A stretch of DNA of 64,000 nt, from NCBI GenBank assembly GCA_012295275.1, contig CM022670.1, positions 33,610,938 to 33,674,937 on the forward strand, written 5' to 3'. The notes below the pieces were generated by a model. The model saw nothing but the letters and a program-made list of their open reading frames with translations, was not told where the DNA came from and did no database searches. The stretch comes from Chrysomallon squamiferum. Taxonomy: Eukaryota; Mollusca; Gastropoda; Neomphalida; Peltospiridae. Both the position numbers and the translations under genes were made by a program. Below, piece after piece: positions 14,141 through 27,903 of this stretch (its first letter is position 1; each line of letters begins with the position of its first letter).

Positions 14141-14690
14141 GTAATTTCAATCGAAAATTTGTTTGGAAATATTAATCATGAAAAGGAGTTCAATTCAGAT
14201 TTTATCTACACTGTTTAAAGAAATTAACATTTCTACATATTATTATATGCACAGTCAATTTCCCTCAAAACTGGACCTTGGGCAAACCAGAATTCCTCAC
14301 AAACCTAAGTTAATGTTGTCCTTTGATTTACGTGCCTTTTAATATTGAAACCTCTATAATCCACAAAACCCCTTCAGACTTTTTTTTTTTTTTTTTGTCT
14401 CGGTGTTTTTCGGTTTGGAGAAGTTTCACTGTATATTAATTTGTATACGTGCGTTACGTGATTATGTTTTAATACTTTCATATTTGCATTTATTTATATG
14501 TACTTATACACCCCTGAAATTGCCTTAGGCAGAAGGCAATGGCCATGGATATTACCTCTGTGTTGTTTAATTATTTTTTCCACGACAATATTTCACAACA
14601 TGAAAAATATGAATTATAATGTAGCCGTGCAAAATGCTGACACTTTTTTTTTCATGAACTTTTAAAATATATTTTATACGTATAACAGGT
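14141..14690. other. Unique AT-rich stretch, no gene seen
   Basis: Includes a T18 run at about 14380-14397. No gene recognised. Confidence 0.5.
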
Positions 14691-14699
14691 GTTTCGTTT

Positions 14700-14945
14700 T
14701 GATAATTGCAATTCCTAATTATTTTATTTTTATTTTTTATTTTTATGCCCTTTTTAATTTCCACATATTATTTCAAAGAAATATCTACAAATATAGATTA
14801 TTTATTTATTTATTTATTTTATTTTTTTTTTTATTTTTTGTTTATTTATTTATTATTAGTTTTGTTTTATTTGTTTTATTTTTGCTTTATTTTTATTTTT
14901 AAAATTATTTTTATTTTTTTGTTTTATTTGTTTTTTTTTAGAGAA
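14700..14945. repeat. T-rich TTTA/TTTG low-complexity tract
   Basis: Almost entirely T on the plus strand with A and G interruptions. Phe/Tyr/Leu-rich frames here are artefacts. Confidence 0.9.
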
Positions 14946-15059
14946 TATTGAGTTTTAATTTTCTATGTTTTAAATGTTTTAAATATATTTTTGTAACTAT
15001 GATACACTTACTTTATTATTTAAACTATAGAACTTTAATAGTTTGTAGAGATAAATATA

Positions 15060-15260
15060 CAATGTATGTATATGTATATGTATGTATGTACATATATATA
15101 TAAAACTACATTATATATACATGCATACATATATATATATATATATGTATGTATGTATGTATGTATTTATATATATATATATGTATGTATGTACATACGT
15201 GTGTGTATGTGTGTATGTGCAGTGATGTTAATAATATATATACATATGTACGTACATGAA
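15060..15260. repeat. TATG/TA alternating purine-pyrimidine tract
   Basis: Mixed (TATG)n, (TA)n and (TG)n runs at about 15062-15210, with looser repeats to 15260. Confidence 0.9.
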
Positions 15261-17559
15261 TAAAAACACAAAAATACACGTACACAACACAGTGGGTAGC
15301 ATGCTCCTCGAAATGAAAACATTTCGCAGATTAATATCCCTAACACCGCTTTTTCCAATTCTGGCTAGTGTTCTAATGTCGGTTTAGTAAAGGTCATTGA
15401 AATGCTTTTGAAAGATTCGTTGTTGTCAGTTGACAAAAATGGCGAGTTTCCTCTTTTAATTGATTATGGTAATAAGAAAATATATAAAAAAATATAATAA
15501 GCGTTAATATTAAAATGGGTTAAATTTATTTTTAAAATATCCCTTTGACGTAATCTTGGCAATTAAAATATATAAAAAAATAATTAATTTAATAAAAATA
15601 ATAATAATAATGATGATAGGAAAAATAATAATAAGAAGAAAGAATGGTTGAGCATTTGTAGGATAAAGCAATAATAAAACATATAGATTGGACATCAGTT
15701 CAATTTTTTTTTTTTTTTAAAACCTATTATTACTGTTTTCATTTAATAAATACAACAACAATGCACCGAGATTTAAAATCAATTGTCGGTAATGAACAAA
15801 GACTTTTTTAGACGTCCTTGATAACATGCACATGTAAATTAAGTAGCTTTTATAAAAATAAAGTTATTACCTTGAAATGTACGATAATAAACATTGCTAA
15901 GGAACATAAGTATACTTCAGGGGAAACCGAAGTCAAACAGGAAGTCGTTCTTTAGCGTTTGTTATTATATCAGCCTGAACACTTCGTCAGTTTTCATCTT
16001 ATAAATCTTGTTTTGCTCCAATTTCACTTATTTGTTTGCTATTTCGGATTTATTATTTCCGTTTGCTGCATAAATTGGTTTTTGTTTTCTTCAATTTCCT
16101 TAACCAACCCACACACGATTTTATCCATTGCGGCATTACTTATTGCAGGTATTGCCTTCAGGTATATAAAAATGGGTAACGTATCGACCTTGTAGCTGAA
16201 GTTCCTCAATTAAGGCCACCTACACAATGACGTGTTTATCAGCGTAGAAGGGATATAAAAAAAGTCGAGATAGCTGAGATAACATACTGAACTCAGAAAA
16301 TTGGAGATGTCTGATAAAATAATTCCTGGGTTTTATTTTTAAATCGGAAAAGTGACTAAGTGTTGAAAGCTGTTTGTCATGAATCAAGGATTTAATTTTC
16401 TGTTTACAGATACTGATGTGCTACCAATGTTTTTTTTTTTGTTGTTGTTGTTTTTTACTCAGCCTTAGAGACAGAGATACAAACAAACATTAATACATAT
16501 AAATAGTCAGCCTGGAAGGATAAACACATAGAAACGTGAATATATATTTAAATAGATGAATAGAAAAATAGACTGACAGAGACGGACATCATACAAAGAT
16601 AGATAGACAGACAGAGAGACAGAGAGATGGATAGATACACAGACAGCACAAGAAAAATGCACAGGATGAATATTCGTAGCCAGAATGATGGAAATGGAAA
16701 TTAAAATAAAAGTTTAACAAAGAAATATCAATTTTATCCCAATAACAGTAAAATGAAATTATATGTTCCATAATCTTCATATTATTAATTTAGTGCTTAA
16801 AAGTTGTATTTAACTAAAAACAGTTATCATCTAAAAATTATACAGCAGCCGTTTGACATGTAATAATAAAATAATGAAATGTGAACAACGATTTAACAAA
16901 ATACAGTTATTAATTTAAACATTTCTGAACTGGGAAGTAGAATATTTCTGGTCTCCTCTGATTATGCTAAAACTGGCTTCATTTCTAGCAAATGTAAAAG
17001 TTACTTAATTCATTTTATTACCATTTAAAAAAAAATTCTAATTTTGATGTTTCAAGACGTGTATTTCATAAATTCTCAGTGAATTTTCAAAATTATTCGG
17101 AACACATTAAAATGAGAGAATATTAGAAGAGAATATGGTATGGCCCTCCTCAATTTTTAACATTTTTATATATTTATAAAGAAAGGTTCACATTCACTAA
17201 AGCAGTGACACAGCCCCTCTCCTTTCTAAAATCATGTGTTCGCCCCTGTTTATAAATTCTTCTGTATAATTATGGATATACGATGTCTATTTTTGAACAG
17301 AGCGAAGTACTACAAAAGCAGTCTGGACTGAACCTCTTGACAAATGAAAAGTAATCTTACTCGTGAGATAAAATGGATAATGAACTGTAGCTCATTTATT
17401 TCTCGCTATTTAATAAACTGCTACTTTCTGTGAATTATACGTGTAACGCAGTTAGCTGGCTGCGGTGGATGAACCTCAGATGAAAGTAATGCACTGACAA
17501 GTGAAATTACACTGAAATGCTTTTAGTATTTCTCATTTCTCTTATTACGTTATCCAACA
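15261..17559. other. Unique AT-rich stretch, no gene seen
   Basis: Contains T-rich runs near 15704 and 16430 and a loose GACA/GATA tract at about 16570-16640. A 78-codon frame at 15959-16195 (+) is hydrophobic and AT-driven, and no family is recognised. Confidence 0.5.
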
Positions 17560-17578
17560 TCTCTCTCTCTCTCTCTCC

Positions 17579-17653
<75 letters not shown>

Positions 17654-17669
17654 GTCTATCTATCTATAT
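17560..17669. repeat. (TC)n-(TATC)n compound microsatellite
   Basis: Short TC run to 17578, then TATC units with a few TGTC units at about 17625-17655. Confidence 0.97.
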
Positions 17670-18690
<1,021 letters not shown>

Positions 18691-18779
18691 TTTTATTTAT
18701 TTGTATTCCAAAATAACAAAATCTGAAATACCTGTAAAAAGTTAGCTTTTTAAAAATAAAAAGATTATTAATAATTTAA

Positions 18780-18866
18780 TATATACATATATACATACAT
18801 ACACATACACACGATACATACACATACACGATACACACACATACACACGTACACATGCACACGTAT
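18780..18866. repeat. ACAT/ACAC-rich tract
   Basis: Imperfect tetranucleotide ATAC and CACA units. Confidence 0.85.
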
Positions 18867-19369
18867 ATAGTAATTTATGCATCTACAGGCAAAGTAAGAT
18901 TAGAAGGTTCACTTGATGAAACTTTCTACCGCTGGTATACATCTCTTTGTTTAATTAAGTATGTTTTACACGAAATAACTGTTGTAGTTTATAACGTTTA
19001 ATATCAGTTTCTATAATTACTGTAAACCTTAAGAAATTTATTATTTAACTGTTACACTTTTGAAATATTAAAATTATAGGGCAATGCATGTGCTTTGGTC
19101 GAATTACCCCTACCCTCTTATAAACGAAGAGCAGATCTTTCCTATAATTTCAAACATAGGCACCAAGGCAACTATCTTGTTGTTTCTAGGATAAGACCTC
19201 AGCATATATCGTTAAGTACCGCTAGAACTTTCTGTTTGTCACTGTATATAAAAAGAGTTAACTGTGTAGTTTAAAGATATCATTTGTTATCACTGATTAT
19301 TATTATCATCTGTTAAAAAAAAAAAAAATTATAATGAATTAAAATAAAATAAAATAACTATTATTTTTC
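18867..19369. other. Unique AT-rich stretch, no gene seen
   Basis: Nothing recognisable apart from an A-run at about 19315-19328. Confidence 0.5.
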
Positions 19370-19463
19370 TACTTCTTCTTTTTCTTCATCATCATCATCA
19401 TCATCATCATCTTCTTCTTCTTCTTCTTCTCATTATTATTTTTATTATTATTATTATTATTAC
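19370..19463. repeat. Compound (TTC)n-(ATC)n-(TTC)n-(TTA)n
   Basis: Four triplet blocks in phase; the Met/Lys/Asn-rich minus-strand frame is an artefact. Confidence 0.95.
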
Positions 19464-19900
19464 AAGAAGTGGAAACAAAACTAATACCCTTAGAACGAGG
19501 CGTGGCTGATTTTCCGTATGATGCAATAATCTGAGGACTTAAAACGGCGGATACTAATGCTGCCTGTGACAGAAGGGTTTGTAACCAAGCTAACCTTTGA
19601 CCGATCACATCATACGTTGTCAGAAAAACGTACAGAATGCTGTAAATGTGTCGCAATGAACGTATACACCTGAAGCGTTCAGCGTAGAGTGGATATATTA
19701 CGGTATGCTTTTCCTTCAGAAGGTGATTGCGTTTATTGTTTATATTTCATGTATAATTCATGTTATTTCTTCTTAAATGACACTGTTAAGATATTCAGGT
19801 ATTTATATTTGTGTTATATGGCGTGTGCGATACTAGTAGATCTAAACAGAATGAATTAAAGACATTATAGTGATAGAAATAGAGACACACATTGAAACAA
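19464..19900. other. Unique stretch, no gene seen
   Basis: Bases 19480-19660 are more balanced in composition and stay open on the minus strand for about 60 codons upstream of the triplet tract, but no domain is recognised. Confidence 0.45.
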
Positions 19901-20028
19901 CGAGAGAGAGAGAGATAGATAGAGAGAGAGAGAAAGGGAGAGGGGGGAGAGAGAGAGGGGGAGGGAGAAAATGAGAGACAAAACGAGAGAGACAGAGACA
20001 GACAGACAGACAGGACAGGCAGGCAGAA
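19901..20028. repeat. Imperfect GA/GACA-rich tract
   Basis: GA runs with GGGG, GATA and GACA interruptions, ending in CAGG units. Confidence 0.9.
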
Positions 20029-21364
20029 TACAGAATATACTTTAAACGATACATTCAAATTCAAATTTTTAGCTGTCAAACATCAGAGTGTGTGTTTCAT
20101 TTGTAGATGATGCTGCTCCTGTATTAACAGCAAAATATCTTTTATAAGTACCCCTATTAGACGAAAGGGCAAAAATTAGTTTTGATAGTGGCTAGTTTTG
20201 TTGTTGTTTTTTATTTTTATTTTTATTTATATATATATATATATATTTTTTTTCTTTCCATTTCTGTAAAAATTTAAATTCAACACTTCCTAACATACAT
20301 AATCATTTAATTTAATTTCATATTTTCCTAACAGAAAAAAAAAAAAAAAAAAAAAAAAAAATCTCACACAAATGGGTGAATGTTTTGAAAACATATTTTT
20401 AATGAATACTTATACTGAAACAAAAAAAAACATTAAAAATAAAAGCTAACATATTTTATGAATTCACGCCCTCTATATCAGTAACAAGATATATTTACAT
20501 AAATAAAAGGCGTTTGTCACCTGAATCGTAAATGAGTCGCTTTTATTCCGTGTGACTTGCGCTTCTCTTTTAATTTATTCTCTTTTAACAGCATAATGTT
20601 CAAGGGAGTCATTCATGTACTGGTGGAAATGATGAAAACGCGGAGGTATTTTTCTAACCGTAATTCAGATATCTCACCACGTACTCAGATAACAGAGAGG
20701 TTGAAGTTAAACAAGAGATTATCAGTCACACATAGATTTATATAGGAAGGTTATAGAGAATCCGTTAACCAGATAAAAGATACTAAAATAAGGTTGTTTT
20801 TAATTTTTGTTAGATTATATAAAAAAGAAACCAGTTGTTGACTATTCATCTCTGTTTCCCTATTTGTGTGACTATCTATATTGTGTGACTATATTTTCCC
20901 ATCTATCTCTTTATCTCTTTAAATATATATTTATCTATCTATCTATTTATCTGTCTGTCAGTCTCTGCCTTTCTGTTTATATCAGTCTATCTACCTACAT
21001 ATCGATTATTTATTTATTTTCAATAAAACTGATTTTAGGAGGGATTAAAAAGAAATATTGTAATGATTTGTCTTTCACCAAATGGTACTGTTATGGTACG
21101 GAGACCTCAGAAAAGAGAAAAACCCAGAATAATCACAGAATGATTTCAGAAGGGAGGAATACGTTAAGTCGCAATAAAAAGGAATAAACTCTGATAAAAG
21201 AGTCAAGCCAACTATATAAACTGAAAACAAAAGACAGCTTTTGTTTGTTGTTGTTTTTTTTTTTTTTTTTTTTTTTTTAAATGTTCAGCACTTGAAAACT
21301 ATTTCAGAAAATCAGTTCTTTAGATAACAGCAACAGAAACTTTTCTTATAATCTTTCTCTTTCG

Positions 21365-21375
<11 letters not shown>
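20029..21375. other. Mostly unique stretch with runs
   Basis: Contains a TA run at about 20227-20246, an A27 run at 20335-20361, loose TATC units at about 20930-20960 and a T25 run at 21254-21278. No gene recognised. Confidence 0.55.
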
Positions 21376-21445
<70 letters not shown>

Positions 21446-21447
21446 TT
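21376..21447. repeat. (TC)n microsatellite
   Basis: TC array of about 66 bp with an imperfect end. Confidence 0.97.
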
Positions 21448-22147
21448 TTACGATAATTTTAGGCCACTTTAGTACTTGAATTTTATTTTCATTTTTTTTT
21501 TATTTTTAAATGTGCAAATTCATGATTTTGTTACAAAATACCTTTAAATTCCTAACACAATCACAGTTTCTTGACGCCTTGACAACTATAATTTCTTTTA
21601 ACATGTCCACCCACCAACGACACCTATTCTACGAAAGTAGTTCAATATTTCATTTCCATTGTTAGATAACAGTTCTTGGTGTCGTGGACTGACGTGGGTA
21701 TCTAAGTTATTAACAGTGAAACCCAATTCTTGGTCAATCTTTTGTTCCGCCACACAGTTTGAAAATCCCTGAACATGCTGGGTTCCTCCTGTGGAATTTG
21801 GCCAAGCGGTGGGGATTTTAAACAGACGTCATCTTACCGAATACTTTGATAAATTCCCTTGCGGTGAGATATATTAAACATCACCCGGGTCTTCACATGC
21901 GCTGAATCGTAAATTTTTGAGATGTTTGTTTTTAATGAAATTAAATATTTTCTGTGTCTGTTGTTTGTGAATAAGAAAGACTGACTAAAAAGTGAAAAAA
22001 AAAAAAAAAAGTAATGAAAAGAGACAGGAATAAAATAGGTGAATGATTCAGCGAAAACGAAGTAAAAAGTGAGCGGTATAAGACAAATATAGGTGAATGA
22101 GATCGATCGATAGATAATTATAAAATGGGCTAAAGTGATTGTAACAG

Positions 22148-22148
<1 letters not shown>
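21448..22148. other. Unique stretch, no gene seen
   Basis: No recognisable gene; a short A run lies at about 21996-22010. Confidence 0.5.
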
Positions 22149-22190
<42 letters not shown>

Positions 22191-22209
22191 CAGACAGATA
22201 CAGACAGAC

Positions 22210-22286
<77 letters not shown>
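22149..22286. repeat. (GATA)n-(GACA)n-(GA)36 compound microsatellite
   Basis: GATA units to about 22190, CAGA units to 22213, then pure GA to 22286. In reverse complement this has the same order and motifs as the compound arrays at 17.56 and 34.36 kb. Confidence 0.98.
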
Positions 22287-22290
<4 letters not shown>

Positions 22291-23138
22291 GACATACAGA
22301 GAAGGTAGACAAAGACAGAGGAAGAGAAATATACTGAGAAATATGCAAGGAAACATGTCTCTAAACAGTGTTTAAGTAGGTTAGACACAACGGTTACCCA
22401 CAAATTAATCCATGTTGATTTTGTTATAATCATTATTTTCCCTAACCTCTTTCTCTTTTTCGAGAGATCCAACAATTAGTATCAGTGCTGACAATGCTAC
22501 CACGAACAATGAGGTCAAACCCAGTGAAAAAACCAAACATGACACCAACTTATTTGGACACGCGTTATACTGTAATAACCCATGTCAGTTCACCGAGCAG
22601 TTAATTAGTCTTCACACCTGACAGGTACATGGAATCGTCTCAGCTAGTCTGGCACCCATGGCAGTCTACACGGATATAACATAACGTTACAAACGTCTGA
22701 CAATGGACTCAAGAGCGCGGTTGTTTGGTTTTCTTTTACGGGTAACAGATTAAGTAAGCACCGGTTACAATGGTGACTGAATTCTAATGTGTATCCAGCC
22801 AGCACTTTCAGTCGTTTACAAACATATGTTGTGTGTATTCGACATTAAATGGGGCACGTGACATTATTATTTTTTAACAGCGGCAAAGGGTGAAACAGAA
22901 AGCTCAAGCAGATGTTTTTGTATTGACTGACACATTTTGAAAAATATTTTGCTAAACGTTTACAAAGTTTCGGCGTGTTTTGTCACACGTTTTAAAATCC
23001 GTAATGGCCTCAGCCTAGAACAGATGTCGTCCCTAATAAAGCTGATTATAACAAACAGATTAGTTTATTTTGTGCTAATATTATAAACTGTTACTTAATC
23101 GTTTAACAAAATTATTTTGCATTTTGGATTCGAAATTA
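22287..23138. other. Unique stretch, no gene seen
   Basis: Bases 22490-22860 are of more even composition than the flanks, but have no long open frame and no recognised RNA. Confidence 0.5.
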
Positions 23139-23335
23139 GGTGGATCATTACTACTAGTACCGCTACTACGACCGCAATACTCTATTTCTACCACTTCTAC
23201 TGCTAAAACTACTACAACAGCTGCTAATATAGCTCGTACTAAAATTACTACTACTAGCACCACCACCAATAGTAATGATACAAGTGGTGATGGTAATGAT
23301 GATGGTAGTAGTAGCAGTAGTATTAATACTGGAAA
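23139..23335. repeat. Imperfect ACT/AGT trinucleotide tract
   Basis: Degenerate triplet run (ACT, ACC, GCT, then GGT, AGT), open in several frames purely because of its three-base period. Confidence 0.85.
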
Positions 23336-23836
23336 CGGCGAAAAGGCTTTCTGAAAAAAAAAAAAAAAATTGTTCATTACAATACATAAATAAAATATTA
23401 ATACCTGAAAGTATAATGCGATATTTAAATTTAAAGTAATTGCGTTTATACATCTACTAAAGATAAGAATTATTTACATACATAATTTCTTGTTAATTAT
23501 ATATTCAGTGACAGAGGCATAAGAAAGGTGTTAGTAATGTTGGAATAATTTTAAAGTTATTTAAACTGGACGCTATTTTAGACAGCTCTCTGAAATATTC
23601 TAGATCGGATTATTAAAAAACTTGATGCCTAGTTTGCCTCTTCCAAAAATTTCCGATCAAGAACCATAGATTTATTTTCGGAATACCCGGTCACTGAATC
23701 TTCATACCAAGTTGACAAATGATGTGAAAAGTAAATAAAAACAGAATTACATTTAATGTACTCACCGACAATGGTTGCAGCAAATTTCAAATTATATTAC
23801 GAGTTCTCCAAAATCCACGGCCTTCTACTTACCTAA
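23336..23836. other. Unique AT-rich stretch, no gene seen
   Basis: Begins with an A run at about 23354-23369. It would hold the upstream body of the transposon ending at 24.17 kb if that element were complete, but no transposase-like frame is visible here. Confidence 0.5.
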
Positions 23837-24170
23837 ACAGTGAATGACGTCATTGCAATTGTTGACGTCATAGTGAGTGTTGAAGAGTTAGAGGAACGTA
23901 TAAGGAATGCCTGCAACCCTTGTTACAAGGGAGATATTGACTGGAATTGGAGAGAAATGCTTGAAGAGGCGGGCAATGTGTCTCGAAAAAGAAGGCGCTC
24001 ACATTGAAGTCTACGGAGCCTAAGAAAACAATAGAAGAGGGATGTTTTCGTTATGGGACAAATTGTAGCAGTCTGTAGAAAGTTCACGACTAATTTTGTT
24101 CAAATCCGTAAATCCGTTTTCATTTAATTAAAACTTAACAGTATAGCGGGACCTTTGAATGACCCTGTAT
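23837..24170 (+). mobile_element. 3' end of a Tc1/mariner-like DNA transposon, frameshifted
   Basis: One frame (23837-24007) gives a 56-residue peptide with VEELEERIRNAC at residues 15-26 and WRE at residues 38-40, resembling the C-terminal region of eukaryotic IS630/Tc1/mariner-superfamily transposases. A second frame (24000-24023) ends in GAHIEVYGA followed by a TAA stop. A GAHIE-type ending is common in this group. Both signatures in different frames point to a frameshift between about 23950 and 23990. After the stop comes about 145 bp of AT-rich 3' flank, ending in a terminal sequence that reads GGGACC at 24148-24153 and CCCTGTA near 24169, like the TACAGGG-type termini of such elements, followed by TA. 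The catalytic domain and the left terminus are not found, so this is a dead 5'-truncated copy. The family assignment rests on motif memory, not a search. Confidence 0.7.
23845..23870. promoter_or_regulatory. Two perfect TGACGTCA palindromes
   Basis: TGACGTCA occurs at 23845-23852 and 23863-23870, 18 bp apart, each followed by T. This is the consensus CRE bound by CREB/ATF-family bZIP proteins. They lie inside the open frame of the transposon remnant, so they may be coding residue of the element or a small internal duplication and not a working site. A third TGACGTCA is at 38654-38661. Confidence 0.35.
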
Positions 24171-25845
24171 ATGCTTACATACAGATAACTAAGCAGAAAA
24201 AAAAAGACATTTACATACACAGAGGGGTTGATAGGAAAGTAGGCTGTTGGGTAGGTATATAGACAAGCAGTTGGCTAAATAGGCGACAGAGAAAAAGTTA
24301 GTGAATAAAAATAAAAAAAAAAAAAAAAAACAGAAAGAAAGAATGAAGTGAAGGCAGTAAACTTTATTAAGACACGCAGCTCAATTTCAATCTTATTTGA
24401 ATAAATATGTAAGTTGAACAGTTCCGATTATGCTTTTTAAAACAACGACTCAAACCGTATTGAGTTTCTCTTGATCCTTTATTTGATAATAATGTCCTGT
24501 CAGGTAAAATATGCCAAAATTGTAATAAAAAAAAACTGGCAACGAGGTTGGCAGGCAAGCACACAAAGAGAGAGAAATAACGCTTAATAATGAACTGATA
24601 CGAATCTAGAAAGAGCGTTTAAAGAGCTAACAAGGTTCAAAATGGTGTTAATGCAGACAGGTATTAAAATAAAAATAGTGCATATTGACAACTATCAGGT
24701 AACTTTCTAAATCTGACATGTATAAAATATATTAAAAGAAACGTTTTTAAAAGTACAAATACGACTGTAAAGTAGCTTTAATAAACACATAAAAAATATA
24801 AATATAACACTAAATATCAGATATAGCAATTTTTATTTATTTTTATTTATTTTGTTGTTATTATTAATTTTTTTTAATATGAAAAAAAAAAATGTAGATA
24901 ATACCAACTATGAAATGTTTTCTTGTGTCATACACACACACGTATGTATATATGTATATAAGTGTGTATGTGTATTTAAATGCAAAATAAGAACAGTATG
25001 AAGATTTGTTTTCTTATTTACTAGATTAACCTTTCGATATTATTCCTGGCTGACTGATAAATTAAATCTTTGAATTCAAAACATTAACCAGGAACGAAAT
25101 TAAATATTATCACGACTGTCATTTCAAAAATTAGTTCAACCCGTTTACCGTTTAAAGTAATAGATAATATTTTTGTTTAGAATATTCTGACTACAATACA
25201 TTGAACTGAGAACTGTATTGAATATAATTTATTATCTCGAAGTAAAAAAAAAACGCATTTTGTACATTTGCCAAGCTGACTTAAGCTTACGACAACATAA
25301 CAATGTCTACGGGTTTTTTTGCGCCTATACGTTGAACGAATGCTCCGAAACATGTTTACAACGATAAAATCTCAACGATGCATAACTCCATACATACATA
25401 ATTCGCAAAATCATAATAGCCGCATTTGTATAGATAATGATTTAATGATTTCGCGTGAAAGACCAATACAAATGAATACTGACGCTGGCGAAGCGTTTGA
25501 GGGAAGACATATTCTACGACTTTCCCATCGAAAGGCTCTCGAGTTAATTTGTGGGACCTGTGCGAACCTTTTTGTCGCCTAAAATAAGGCTATTTCACAG
25601 ACACACAACACAGTTGATGAGACACGTGTTTAGAGGTATTTAATGCTCTCTCCTGTAGCAAGATACTTGTGATAACGATTCCATAGGATGTCAAGACGTG
25701 GTCATCAGAAAACAGATTCTATCTAGTTGTTGGTTGTCAGTGAAAGCATTATTTTGTTATAATAACCATCATTACGAGTGTAAATAACAGTAGATTTAGA
25801 ATTTGATAATAATAAGAAATAAAGGACGAATAATGGACCCACAAT
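24171..25845. other. Unique AT-rich stretch, no gene seen
   Basis: Contains A runs at about 24307-24330 and a short GTAT-rich tract at 24930-24975. An 87-codon frame at 25319-25582 (+) is of mixed composition but has no ATG start and no recognised domain. Confidence 0.5.
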
Positions 25846-26070
25846 AATTGCAACAACAACAAGGAAAAGACCACAATAATCTAAAGAACAACAACAATAA
25901 AAGAAAAATAACACAAACCAAAACACAAACACAAAAAAATAAAAATAAATAAATAATTCCAAACAAACAACAGCAACAACAAGAACAACAACAACAACTA
26001 CAACTACAATAACAACAACAACGACAACAACAACAACAGCAACAACAATAATAATAATAATAGCAAAGTA
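25846..26070. repeat. Imperfect CAA tract ending in (AAT)n
   Basis: AAC/CAA triplets with CAAAA interruptions, denser after 25965. The Cys-rich minus-strand frame is an artefact of GTT/TGT triplets. Confidence 0.9.
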
Positions 26071-26680
26071 TTTTATCTTTAATATAGGGAATATAAGACT
26101 CCACAGACTAATTTAAAACCATTAATTTTAGCTCCTTGAATATTAAGCCATGATGTCAGTCAAGAATCCTGTACGTTTCCTAGATATTAAAGGTGCCCTT
26201 AAATCACAGCTAAATTTTGACACTATTAAAGCAAAGAGATCTCTTGTTACTGAAAATTCATATGTTAAAACTATCCTAATTTGTAAATTTAAACACGGAA
26301 GGAATCTAAATAAATATTAATTTAGCGAGTTTAATATTAATTACGCACGGACACCAAAATAAAGCTTTCTTTGGTCATGTCTCGCAATAAAAGCCTGTGA
26401 TTAATGTTTAAGTGATCGTTATCTCGTACGTTAAGCCTGTAGAACAAGACAATGATTTACAACAGCTAGACGTGTATTTATAATTCCGAGACTGGCGAAT
26501 ACGTGAAGACATATAAACTAGTGTTTGTATAACTTTTAGAACTTAAGATAATTTATTATACAAAATATTTCTTTTTTCACACGTAAAAAGGAAGAAGAAA
26601 CGGTTGTTAGCTTTATTGTAGAGATAAAAAAAATATATATTAAGGTATGTTTGTATATATATACACACTGTGCATTAAGA
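26071..26680. other. Unique AT-rich stretch, no gene seen
   Basis: Nothing recognisable. Confidence 0.5.
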
Positions 26681-26731
<51 letters not shown>

Positions 26732-26733
26732 AT
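26681..26733. repeat. (TAAA)n microsatellite
   Basis: Pure tetranucleotide array of about 13 units. Confidence 0.97.
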
Positions 26734-26865
26734 CAAAGTGGTGGTTATTTATAGTTTAATTTTATTTCTCTGATAATCTTTTAATAATCCGTTTTGTGGA
26801 TTGTCCTGTCAAAGACGTTTTTGTTTGCTGTAAACTATTTTAGTGGATTTGTCTAAACGACTACC

Positions 26866-26868
<3 letters not shown>

Positions 26869-26922
<54 letters not shown>
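26869..26922. repeat. (AT)27 microsatellite
   Basis: Pure AT dinucleotide array of about 54 bp, self-complementary and so able to extrude a cruciform in principle. Confidence 0.97.
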
Positions 26923-26925
<3 letters not shown>

Positions 26926-27862
26926 GAATCTGTTAACTTGGCCTTTAAGAAACAAAACTTGTAAAATCTTCTGTCACCAGTCTGTTCATTACAAGTTTGA
27001 TGTTTGTTGTCACTGGTGATGTTTTTGTTTTTGTTTTTAATATTGATGGCATATGTTAGGAGAATACACCATCTGCTATGGCAGTGATGATGAAATGTAA
27101 CTGTTAATACAACGACGACGATGATCATGATGATAATGATGATAATTATGATGAAATGTATGATTTATATGACGACGATGATTTTAGGTGTCAATGGTGA
27201 CTGCGGTGAGAATGGTATACGACGTATTCGAATAATAAAGGCAACGTAAAGAAAATCTTCAGAGGCAGTTCATCAGTAACAATTCATTTTCTGTTGTAAA
27301 ACGTTCTCCCCAAAAGACGTCTTGTTTTACGCTCCTGTGACTTTCACATGATATATTGATCTCATATTTTCTTGAAAAAAATTTATCGCCAATTTCGTTT
27401 TAAACCCAAACGTCTAGAAACTGGTTAACTCTGCTATTCGTACAGACCATTTTACAGTTTGTTGCAGTTTGGTTTCCAGGTGACAGTATCGATCGCATCC
27501 ACAAGTTCATTAAATTTAATTCCAACAAAGTGCGAATTCAATATTGTATAAACGACTATGATTAGCTAACTAAAAAGCCTGAAAATGGCTTAGTAAATCA
27601 TTATCAATATATACCTGGTTTTTTTTTTTATGGTAATAAATATAAGATGAAAATAGCAGATTGTTTGTATTCTTAAAATATACAATGGAATAAGATAATG
27701 AAGATTAGAAACCTTTTTATCAGAAAATAGAGTTACACAAACAAAAGGTTACATATAGATAAAAAAATACATATATGAGGGGGAAAAAAGGAATGAATAA
27801 TACGACGAAGGCAAATAATTATATGTGTATTTTATCTTTTAATGAAAGTGTTGCGTTATACA

Positions 27863-27863
<1 letters not shown>
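26923..27863. other. Unique AT-rich stretch, no gene seen
   Basis: A loose GAT-rich tract lies at about 27110-27185. No gene recognised. Confidence 0.5.
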
Positions 27864-27902
<39 letters not shown>

Positions 27903-27903
27903 G
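27864..27903. repeat. (TTA)13 microsatellite
   Basis: Pure TTA array. Confidence 0.95.

Noticed and set aside
21834-22475. 213-codon minus-strand ORF, longest in the window
   Set aside because: Its middle is the GATA/GA compound array; the flanking parts are AT-driven with no recognised domain.
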